This document shows, in pieces, positions 1 to 5,694 of a stretch of 5,792 bases of DNA. Both the position numbers and the translations under genes were made by a program. Under the pieces are notes generated by a model, which saw only the letters and a program-made list of their open reading frames with translations, searched no databases and was not told the DNA's origin. Source of the stretch: an uncultured Saprospiraceae bacterium (lineage in GTDB: Bacteria; Bacteroidota; Bacteroidia; Chitinophagales; Saprospiraceae); assembly GCA_937969485.1 (NCBI GenBank), contig CALBVQ010000216.1, positions 1 to 5,792 of the forward strand, written 5' to 3'. Position 1 is the first letter of the stretch. The number at the start of each line of letters is the position of its first letter.

Positions 1-1116
1 GAAAAGAAGTTCATGAAATGGCTTGATAGACATGAAGTCATACTCATATATGGTGCCCGTCAAGTAGGGAAAACAACTTTCGTTAAAGATTTTGTCAGAA
101 GTCACAAAAACGCAATTTACTATAATTGTGAAAATTCATTCGTTCAAGCTGCCTTATCTGAATTTAATACAGAAAAGATTTCTGCATTCTTCGGAAACAA
201 CAAATACATCTGCTTGGATGAAGGCCAGACAGTTGTTAACATAGGTAAAATACTGAAGTTCATTCATGACGAATTACCGCAATACAAAATCATAGTAACA
301 GGATCTTCCAGCTTTGAACTTACCAATGAAATACTTGAGCCTTTGACTGGAAGAAACATAAGCCTGAAGATGCATCCTTTAAGCCTTAGTGAAATCCATA
401 GCAATACAGGTAGGCTATTGGAAATACAGGAAAAGTTTGAAAGTATGATGATTTATGGTTTATACCCTGAAATTTATTTTTCGGATCATGGATTAAAAAA
501 AGAAAAATTATTTCAGATATCCTCTGACTACATGTTCAAGGATGTACTGATTTTTGATGATGTCCGTCAATCGCATTTACTTAGAAAAATAATTCAATAT
601 CTAGCCTTTGCTGTAGGGTCTGAGATATCCTCGAACAATCTCGCGAATGAATTTCAAGTTGCAAGACAGACAGTTGATAAGTATTTAGATATACTAGAAA
701 AGATGTTTGTCATATTTTCTCTATCCTCATACAGCAGAAATAAAAGTAATGAGTTAAAGAAAAAAAGAAAATACTACTTTTTTGACAATGGCCTAAGGAA
801 TGCTCTAATCAATAATTTTAATCCATTAGAAAGTAGAAGTGATGTAGGAGCACTATGGGAAAATTTTTGCATTTCTGAAATCATGAAACGAAACCTATTT
901 GAAAACGATTTTCGAGAATACTATTTCTGGAGAACATATGACGGAGCAGAAATAGACTTAGTTCAGGAGAAAGATGAAAAATTGAACATTTGGGAATTCA
1001 AGTGGAATGCTAAGAAAAAAACAAGATTCCCTAAGTCTTTTCTAGAAAAATACGAAGTCGGAGATAAGCATATAATTTCGAGGGATGACCTATACTACTT
1101 TAGCTCACAACTATAA
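1..1116 (+). CDS. AAA-family ATPase with DUF4143 domain, 5'-partial
   Basis: This is a predicted ATPase of the AAA_14/DUF4143 type. The frame is open to the window edge (codons for E, K, K, F precede the first in-window ATG at 13), and family members usually have about 10-15 residues before the segment seen here, so the true start probably lies upstream. Counting from the ATG at 13 (367 residues): Walker A GARQVGKT at 14-21; Walker B CLDEGQ at 67-72; sensor-like TGSSSFEL at 96-103; EPLTGR at 109-114; a helix-turn-helix-like segment at about 205-235; and a C-terminal PD-(D/E)XK-like core with WENF at 282-285, GAEIDLV at 311-317 and EFKW at 328-331. The architecture is thus an ATPase followed by a winged-helix linker and a nuclease fold. 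The cellular role of this widespread family is not established, and members are often accessory genes. It converges on the barrel gene at 1328-2287. The domain assignment is firm; the function is unknown. Confidence 0.9.
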   Translation, partial: EKKFMKWLDRHEVILIYGARQVGKTTFVKDFVRSHKNAIYYNCENSFVQAALSEFNTEKISAFFGNNKYICLDEGQTVVNIGKILKFIHDELPQYKIIVTGSSSFELTNEILEPLTGRNISLKMHPLSLSEIHSNTGRLLEIQEKFESMMIYGLYPEIYFSDHGLKKEKLFQISSDYMFKDVLIFDDVRQSHLLRKIIQYLAFAVGSEISSNNLANEFQVARQTVDKYLDILEKMFVIFSLSSYSRNKSNELKKKRKYYFFDNGLRNALINNFNPLESRSDVGALWENFCISEIMKRNLFENDFREYYFWRTYDGAEIDLVQEKDEKLNIWEFKWNAKKKTRFPKSFLEKYEVGDKHIISRDDLYYFSSQL

Positions 1117-1144
1117 GCTAGTGCTAAATAATACCATTCCTATA

Positions 1145-1218
1145 AGCTCCCTTTCTGCCCTTCTTTGCATTGCTACGGTGATTGACTAAAAATTAGCGAA
1201 AGCGCTATATTTCGCAGG
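1145..1218 (+). repeat. Dispersed repeat, alpha + beta modules, copy 1
   Basis: This intergenic repeat lies between the convergent genes. The alpha part (1145-1171) reads AGCTCCC, then TTCT, then TCTTTGCATT. The beta part (1167-1218) runs from GCATTGCTACGG to TTTCGCAGG and matches 5074-5124 at roughly 45 of 52 positions in the same orientation. Beta contains a small hairpin, TAGCG (1194-1198), loop AAAG, CGCTA (1203-1207). The stem is identical in the second copy while the loop differs. No reading frame is shared between copies, so this looks like a non-coding repeat and not a gene fragment. Confidence 0.75.
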
Positions 1219-1220
1219 CA

Positions 1221-1304
1221 TCAACGGAAAGTTCGATCGCAAATACAGTAGCATTGATTAAAAACAACAGAAAGAATCAACATGTGTGCATAAGGTGGAT
1301 TCAT
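1221..1304 (-). other. Possible 27-codon ORF with strong Shine-Dalgarno
   Basis: Beginning 23 bases after the stop of the barrel gene on the same strand, an ATG at 1304-1302 is preceded by AAGGAGAG (1318-1311) at a 6-nt spacing, a near-ideal Shine-Dalgarno. That is striking because no other gene start in this window has one. The frame encodes 27 residues beginning MNPPYAHMLILSVVF and stops at 1221, three bases beyond the end of the beta repeat. It could be a real small protein, a gene remnant cut by repeat insertion, or chance. I recognise no family, and coding status is doubtful. Confidence 0.2.
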
Positions 1305-1327
1305 GCTAATCTCTCCTTAGTAAATAT

Positions 1328-2287
1328 TTACCAATGATAACCCGCTGACAATCTAAAACTGTAAAAGCCAAAGTCATACTTATTAATTATTCTAGAAGCT
1401 CCCAAGGGCGGAAAATACTCAAATTGTAAACCTGCATAATATCCATTCCGACTATAGACAAGGCTAGAAAAAGCATGTGGATTTAAATTTGTGATAAAGT
1501 CAAATTCACTTGTTGTATCTAATTCGTCATCGAAAGTACGACTGTACGCAAATTCAGAAGCAAGGCTTGCCATTCCTATAAAGCTAAGGTCTTCTGTAAT
1601 TTTGATCGTTTGTAGATAACCGAATCCTACACCAATTCTCGAGAAAAACAAGTTTTCAGGAATGAGTTCATCGGCACCAAATATTGAATCAATCGTGCTA
1701 GCATTGGCATGAACAAGGGATCCTTTGATATATGCATTCGCAGTAAACGAGCCAGCTGTTCGAAGCTGCTTGTCAAGAAAGCCCATAAAGGATCTTACAT
1801 TAATCTTATCCCTACTGAATGTGTACATAGCATAATTATCAAGATTCCATATGAATAAATCATTGCGGTAAGAATCTCTAAATTTAGTAACATAATTACC
1901 TAGCGAGAATTGATCTGCAACATATGAACCATCGAATCTAAAATAGAAATTCTTCGGATAATATCGCAAAACTACATTTAGCGAGCTACCAACCTTCCTA
2001 TCATCTGTTGGAAAAGACCTAACTCCAGCGCCCAAGACAAGCGTAATAGCCTTGTATCGTCCCCTGATACCTACTGACTGAATCTGATTTCTGTGTAATA
2101 TCGAAGGATTAGTTGATAAAGACCCACGGTATTGTAAAATAGATTGAAAATTCAGAAATCTAGTGTTTAGTCCTAATGTATACTTAGAAACAGTATCTCT
2201 CTCAAAGTATGGACTATCCATTACTTGAGCTTCTGCAAAAACGAAAGCAAAAAGAAAGACTAAAACGGTGTAGGATAGTTTTTTCAT
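1328..2287 (-). CDS. Secreted, probable outer-membrane beta-barrel protein (possibly DUF4421-like)
   Basis: The product is 319 residues. I take the ATG at 2287 as start because it directly yields a signal peptide: MKK, a hydrophobic run at 4-18 (LSYTVLVFLFAFVFA), then AEA followed by Q21 as a plausible cleavage site. A TTG two codons upstream (2293) would add only M-P. The mature part has alternating polar and aromatic strands throughout (for example VVLRYYPKNFYFRFDGSYV and YYAGLQFEYFPP) and ends in FRLSAGYHW, a terminal aromatic residue as in outer-membrane barrels. The overall style resembles Bacteroidota DUF4421 proteins, but I cannot confirm that family. No catalytic motif is visible. It follows rny on the same strand by about 70 bases, with an intrinsic terminator in between ending 4 bases before the ATG, so it is not simply the next gene of the rny operon. 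Being an exported barrel is well supported; the role is unknown. Confidence 0.8.
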   Translation of the reverse strand: MKKLSYTVLVFLFAFVFAEAQVMDSPYFERDTVSKYTLGLNTRFLNFQSILQYRGSLSTNPSILHRNQIQSVGIRGRYKAITLVLGAGVRSFPTDDRKVGSSLNVVLRYYPKNFYFRFDGSYVADQFSLGNYVTKFRDSYRNDLFIWNLDNYAMYTFSRDKINVRSFMGFLDKQLRTAGSFTANAYIKGSLVHANASTIDSIFGADELIPENLFFSRIGVGFGYLQTIKITEDLSFIGMASLASEFAYSRTFDDELDTTSEFDFITNLNPHAFSSLVYSRNGYYAGLQFEYFPPLGASRIINKYDFGFYSFRLSAGYHW

Positions 2288-2291
2288 AGGC

Positions 2292-2327
2292 AAAAAAATG
2301 CTCTGGCATCAACGCGATACCAGAGCA
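2292..2327 (-). terminator. Intrinsic terminator after rny
   Basis: Read on the minus strand, TGCTCTGG (2327-2320) pairs perfectly with CCAGAGCA (2306-2299) around a 13-nt loop and is followed at once by seven Ts (2298-2292). It begins 29 bases after the rny stop codon, the usual place for the operon terminator. On the plus strand the hairpin has no T-tract, so it acts in one direction only. The T-tract is separated from the ATG of the barrel gene by just four bases, which suggests it may also work as an attenuator for that gene. Confidence 0.85.
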
Positions 2328-2356
2328 AGATATGAATTTTCATTTTATTTTACACA

Positions 2357-4018
2357 TTATCTAGCAAATGAAACTGCTCGCTTCTCACGAATTACAGTTA
2401 CTTTCACTTGACCAGGATACTGCATTTCATCTTGTATTTTCTGAGAAATCATGAAGGATAAATCATCTGCATAGGTATCGGTTACTTTCTCACTTTCAAC
2501 AATTACACGTAGTTCTCTACCAGCTTGTAATGCATAAGCCTTTTGAACTCCGTCATATCCCATTGCAAGTTCTTCTAATTCACCAATTCTTTCAAGGTAG
2601 CTCTCCAAAATTTCTCTACGCGCTCCTGGTCTTGCACCACTAATTGCATCACAAGCCTGTACTATCGGCGATAAAATATTATTCATCTCCACCTCATCGT
2701 GGTGAGCACCTACTGCATTACAAACAATTGCATGTTCCTTGTGCTTCTCACATAATTTCATCCCTAGGATTGCGTGAGACAATTCACTTTCTTCCTCAGC
2801 CACCTTTCCTATATCGTGTAATAGACCAGCACGCTTTGCCATTTTAGCTTGTTTAGGTGAAAGACCTAGTTCTGCTGCCATGATTGCACATAAATGAGCT
2901 GTTTCAATACTATGCTTAAGAAGATTCTGACCGTAAGATGAACGGTAACGCATTCTACCAACCATTTTTACTAAGTAAGGATCTAGACCATGAATATCCA
3001 GATCAATCACAGTACGCTCTCCTATCTCGATAATCTGTTCCGTCAATTGCTTTTTAGTCTTTGCTACAATCTCTTCAATCTTAGTAGGATGAATTCTACC
3101 ATCTGCAACTAGTCGTTTCAATGCTAATCTACATATCTCTCTACGGATAGGATCGAAACTACTAATCACAATTGCCTCCGGAGTATCATCTACAACGATT
3201 TCGGCTCCTGTTGCAGCTTCTAGAGCTCTAATGTTTCTACCTTCCCGACCAATGATCTGGCCTTTGATGTCATCACTTTCAAGATTAAATACAGAAACTG
3301 TATTTTCGATTGTATATTCAGCACACATTCGCTGAATTGACTGAATAACAATTTTTTTAGCTTGCTTACTAGCGTTGGCTTGCGCACGTGAAACTGCTTC
3401 CTTTTCTATAGCTAGCGCAGCTGTTTCAGCTTTTCCTCTTACCGCTTCTAGCAGTTGTTCTTTTGCTTCTGCTTCTGTCAACTTAGATACATTTTCAAGC
3501 ACCTTGATTCGTTCTTCATTAGCTGCATCAAGCTCTTCCTTCTTCTTTGTGACTATCTTTAATTGCTTTTCAAGATTGGACTTGATGGTTTTCATCTCAA
3601 CTCGCTCATTCTCGAAGTTTTCAGAATCATTTCGGAGTTTATCTTTTTTGGATTGAAGTTCCTTTTCCATGGCTTTCACTTCCATTTCTCTCTCCTTCAA
3701 CTGAACTTTGTGATTTGCCTTGTCCGACTCGAACTCAGCTTTCATCTTTGAATAACGCTCCTTAGCTTCGTTGATCTTTTTCTGCTTGATCTTGTCATGT
3801 TTCTGCTCAGCAGTAGCGGTAATTTTTTCAGCTTTTGTCTCTGCCTCGTCAATTTTACGTTTGGCTGTAAGCTCGGCTTCTTTCAAAGTAAGATCAGCTT
3901 TTTTGTTGATCTCATCAATTTTGTTCTTATTCAGATTTCGCATTGTCAAATAGACAATCAAAAAACCTATTACAGCCCCTGCTACTAAGCCAATAATTAC
4001 ACCTATTGGTATTCCCAT
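2357..4018 (-). CDS. rny: Ribonuclease Y
   Basis: Membrane-anchored endoribonuclease that starts bulk mRNA decay by internal cleavage, 553 residues. In order: an N-terminal transmembrane segment (about 5-26, rich in G, I, V and L); a long Lys/Glu-rich coiled coil (about 30-225); a KH RNA-binding domain (about 240-305) with the GxxG loop GREG at 257-260; an HD phosphohydrolase domain (about 366-460) with H369, the HD pair H401-D402 in LLHDIGK, the histidines in AHHDE (439-442) and D457; and a conserved C-terminal region. All expected metal-binding residues are present. The protein is about 30 residues longer than the roughly 520 typical of the family, and the extra length appears to sit in the coiled coil. 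The ATG at 4018 gives the anchor directly; no clear Shine-Dalgarno precedes it, only an A-rich stretch. It lies 94 bases after zapA and is the last gene of the operon before the terminator. Identification is very secure. Confidence 0.97.
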   Translation of the reverse strand: MGIPIGVIIGLVAGAVIGFLIVYLTMRNLNKNKIDEINKKADLTLKEAELTAKRKIDEAETKAEKITATAEQKHDKIKQKKINEAKERYSKMKAEFESDKANHKVQLKEREMEVKAMEKELQSKKDKLRNDSENFENERVEMKTIKSNLEKQLKIVTKKKEELDAANEERIKVLENVSKLTEAEAKEQLLEAVRGKAETAALAIEKEAVSRAQANASKQAKKIVIQSIQRMCAEYTIENTVSVFNLESDDIKGQIIGREGRNIRALEAATGAEIVVDDTPEAIVISSFDPIRREICRLALKRLVADGRIHPTKIEEIVAKTKKQLTEQIIEIGERTVIDLDIHGLDPYLVKMVGRMRYRSSYGQNLLKHSIETAHLCAIMAAELGLSPKQAKMAKRAGLLHDIGKVAEEESELSHAILGMKLCEKHKEHAIVCNAVGAHHDEVEMNNILSPIVQACDAISGARPGARREILESYLERIGELEELAMGYDGVQKAYALQAGRELRVIVESEKVTDTYADDLSFMISQKIQDEMQYPGQVKVTVIREKRAVSFAR

Positions 4019-4112
4019 TATTTAAAATTTTTCCCATGCGACATCTTTTGCCTCTGGGTATATTAATAAATAATCACATTTTCAAGAAAAGAGAAATACA
4101 GTATGATGCCAA

Positions 4113-4385
4113 TTACTTCGCTAGTTCATTTTCTACCGTGTCCAATATATCAACGACAGCATTTTCGCTGTGTAGTTTGTTATTCTGTATAGTAAATGCC
4201 TGTTCTATGCATATCATAGCAAGGCAATCTTGCAGTGACATATTAGCATAATGCTGCTGAAAAGTCTTAATTTTATTGGCAATCTCATTCTCTATAGTCT
4301 TTGCACTCTTTAGCTCCTCTTTGTTCAATCGCAATGGAAATTCCTTTCCTCCTACAGCTATTTTTGACTTTGTGAGATTATCCAT
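4113..4385 (-). CDS. zapA: Cell division protein ZapA
   Basis: A 90-residue ZapA-family protein, which binds FtsZ at mid-cell and promotes bundling of its filaments in the Z-ring. The N-terminus has the characteristic beta-hairpin sequence (SKIAVGGKEFPLRL at 7-20), followed by the helix NKEELKSAKTIENEIANKIK and a C-terminal coiled coil that mediates dimer and tetramer formation, including LQDCLAMICIEQAF at 51-64. Length is as expected for the family. The ATG at 4385 lies three bases after the stop codon of the upstream coiled-coil gene, so the two are translationally close. Linkage of zapA with a small coiled-coil gene and rny is, as far as I recall, common in Bacteroidota. Sequence identity within the family is always low, but pattern, size and context agree. 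Confidence 0.88.
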   Translation of the reverse strand: MDNLTKSKIAVGGKEFPLRLNKEELKSAKTIENEIANKIKTFQQHYANMSLQDCLAMICIEQAFTIQNNKLHSENAVVDILDTVENELAK

Positions 4386-4388
4386 TTG

Positions 4389-4637
4389 TTATACAGTTTT
4401 CAACATATCTAGGCAGGCATCCAGTTCTTGTACTTGCTTATCGATATCCGCTTTTATTCCTTTCGCTTCATCACTGCTCATACGTTCCTGGCTGCTCATT
4501 AATTCTGCTTTCTCGTTTTCAAGTTGTGTGATTCTTGATTTTAAACCATCCCGCTCACTTTTGAGCTGAGAAATTGATGCTTTCATCTCTCTAATTTGAG
4601 AAATAATTGTGTCCAATCGTGCATCTTTTTTTTTCAT
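4389..4637 (-). CDS. Small coiled-coil protein, ZapB-like candidate
   Basis: An 82-residue protein that is almost entirely coiled coil, with heptad-like I/L/M spacing from about residue 6 to 80 (for example LDTIISQIREMKASISQLK, then ITQLENEKAELM). It has no membrane segment or signal peptide and is presumably cytosolic. I prefer the ATG at 4637 over the in-frame TTG at 4646 because the TTG lies inside the promoter -7 box. It is the first gene of the minus-strand operon and ends three bases before zapA. A small coiled-coil partner directly upstream of zapA suggests a role at the division ring, comparable in size and shape to ZapB. This is inference from context, since coiled coils resemble each other without shared ancestry. 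That it is a real gene is well supported by the operon position. Confidence 0.8.
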   Translation of the reverse strand: MKKKDARLDTIISQIREMKASISQLKSERDGLKSRITQLENEKAELMSSQERMSSDEAKGIKADIDKQVQELDACLDMLKTV

Positions 4638-4643
4638 AATCAC

Positions 4644-4672
4644 CAAATATATGCCAATTCTACCACTTTCAA
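4644..4672 (-). promoter_or_regulatory. Bacteroidota-type promoter of the zapA-rny operon
   Basis: On the minus strand, TTG (4672-4670) is followed by 18 nt and then TATATTTG (4651-4644), a perfect match to the Bacteroidota -7 consensus TAnnTTTG with a normal -33 spacing. Transcription would start about 5-7 bases past the box, near 4637-4639, which is the ATG of the coiled-coil gene itself. The operon mRNA would thus be leaderless or nearly so. No Shine-Dalgarno lies between the promoter and the ATG, which fits. Confidence 0.65.
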
Positions 4673-4916
4673 TTGCTAAATCGGTATATATTCACTTTTA
4701 CACTAATATGTTTAACAGTTTTTGATCCTCTCAATGCCTTGCAAAATAGATATGATATTGAACACAAGAATCACTGCACACTTTTCTTTTTTTTGATATC
4801 ACAGACCAACAATACTCATTCTCGTTTCTCTTCAGACCAGTTTATTCTCATATTTAATCCGAAATATCCTTAAGATATCTATTACAAGCTCAAACTTCTT
4901 CGATAATGAGAACAGC

Positions 4917-4971
4917 CAGTTCTTTTGATACTCACCGTGATGGTAACCGCTTCTGCGCTTCAAAAGAACTG
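4917..4971. repeat. Perfect 12-bp inverted repeat with structured loop
   Basis: CAGTTCTTTTGA (4917-4928) is exactly complementary in reverse to TCAAAAGAACTG (4960-4971), separated by 31 bases. The loop contains a short nested stem, ACC, GTGAT, GGT (4934-4944). Neither side carries a T-tract, so this is not an ordinary terminator. It abuts the alpha module at 4975 and may be the edge of the same repeat-rich unit. Confidence 0.75.
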
Positions 4972-4974
4972 TTG

Positions 4975-4993
4975 AGCTCCATTCTCTTTGCAC
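4975..4993 (+). repeat. Dispersed repeat, alpha module copy 2
   Basis: AGCTCCATTCTCTTTGCA resembles AGCTCCC/TCTTTGCATT at 1145-1171 and, inverted, AGCTCCCATTCTCTTTGCA at 5792-5774, the last pair differing by one base over this stretch. Unlike copy 1, it is separated from the next beta module (5074) by about 80 bases that include another perfect small palindrome, CCAATT, TATG, AATTGG (5000-5015). This suggests insertion or rearrangement between the modules. Confidence 0.6.
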
Positions 4994-5073
4994 TTCAACC
5001 CAATTTATGAATTGGAACTTTGTAATGAGGCTTGAACTACCAATGAAATATGAATTCTTACGACAAAGGAATT

Positions 5074-5124
5074 GCATCGCTATGGTGATTGAGTGAAAAT
5101 TAGCGACGCGCTATGTTTCGCAGG
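5074..5124 (+). repeat. Dispersed repeat, beta module copy 2
   Basis: This is the second copy of the 51-52 bp beta module, running from GCATCGCTATGG to TTTCGCAGG, about 87 percent identical by eye to 1167-1218 and in the same orientation. The stem TAGCG (5101-5105) / CGCTA (5109-5113) is kept exactly, while the loop is ACG here and AAAG in copy 1. Conservation of the stem with a variable loop suggests that the hairpin matters. Confidence 0.75.
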
Positions 5125-5162
5125 AAGTTCAAGACGTAATAAATTTTCTAATTCAAAATTTA

Positions 5163-5396
5163 CATTATAAGCCTTCAAGACCAAAACCTAATGCATAATT
5201 CGAGTTTATACCAATTCTGTTTTAGAATTTCGCATATTTTCAAGTTTATAAAAGCTATTACTTCGTTAGAAATACTCATGATAGCTAAGGCTATCCTTGC
5301 GTTTTCTGTCTTGTACTTGATTTAATAATTCTTGAAAATAAAGTGAAACCTTAAAACAGAAGTGGTATTAAACCCTGAGCCATGCTCAAACATAAC
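5163..5396. repeat. Foldback (MITE-like) element with gamma-module arms
   Basis: A large imperfect palindrome. Left arm landmarks: GAGTTTATACC (5202-5212), TTCTGTTTTA (5215-5224) and TATTTTCAAG (5235-5244). The right arm gives their reverse complements in mirrored order: CTTGAAAATA (5331-5340), TAAAACAGAA (5352-5361) and GGTATTAAACCC (5364-5375). All pairs are centred on 5287.5-5288.5. A perfect hairpin, GATAGC, TAAG, GCTATC (5280-5295), lies exactly at that centre. The inner flanks (5245-5279 against 5296-5330) are much more diverged. No transposase frame lies inside, as expected of a non-autonomous element. The outer limits are approximate, and the left edge is extended to 5163 because homology with the copy at 5695-5778 reaches that far. 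Confidence 0.7.
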
Positions 5397-5516
5397 GCCT
5401 CTCCACTCGAAATTGATGTACCCTAGATTTCTCAAGAGCATATTATTTAGAAGGCAGAAGTTTACATTGGTAGTTGGTCATTCTAATTTAACCCAAGTCA
5501 TAAGGTGTTTTTACAT

Positions 5517-5537
5517 ATATCCCAAAGACAGGGATAT
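5517..5537. repeat. Small perfect hairpin
   Basis: ATATCCC (5517-5523), loop AAAGACA, GGGATAT (5531-5537): a 7-bp perfect stem. No T-tract follows on either strand, so termination is unlikely. It lies between two gamma-module copies and is the only structure seen from about 5397 to 5690. Confidence 0.4.
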
Positions 5538-5694
5538 GAATGCCTTAAGTAGCTTTCCAGCTTTTACTGCCCTCTCAGTATTCTGTCAGAAACGAAGATA
5601 CGAAATTACCGTCCATTAGCTTTGGCGCTTCACGCACTCAGCAACCTTTCTGAAACAGCTCTGTGAGATTGTGCCTTCCTTCAATAATCTATTC

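Noticed and set aside
2341..2420. Promoter for the barrel gene within the 3' end of rny (TTCATTTG near 2364-2371)
   Set aside because: It has one mismatch to TAnnTTTG and no TTG at the right distance upstream, so it is not strong enough to call.
2644..3988. Several plus-strand open frames of 60-93 codons opposite rny
   Set aside because: They are antisense to a strongly conserved coding sequence, their composition reflects the reverse complement of coiled-coil codons (Ser/Phe-rich), and they have no ribosome binding sites.
4019..4112. 6S RNA or another small RNA between zapA and rny, by analogy with zapA-ssrS in enterobacteria
   Set aside because: Only 94 bases separate the genes and no long stem is visible, so there is too little room for a 6S RNA.
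4006..4569. Plus-strand open frames opposite zapA and the coiled-coil gene
   Set aside because: They are shadows of the two minus-strand genes, with no domains and low-complexity Ser/Phe-rich products.
4832..5077. 81-codon minus-strand frame
   Set aside because: It runs through the 12-bp inverted repeat, the alpha module and a palindrome, has no ribosome binding site and no recognised domain. It could be repeat-derived but is not supported as a gene.
5362..5619. 85-codon plus-strand frame
   Set aside because: It starts inside the right arm of the foldback element, shows no domain or ribosome binding site, and is probably chance.
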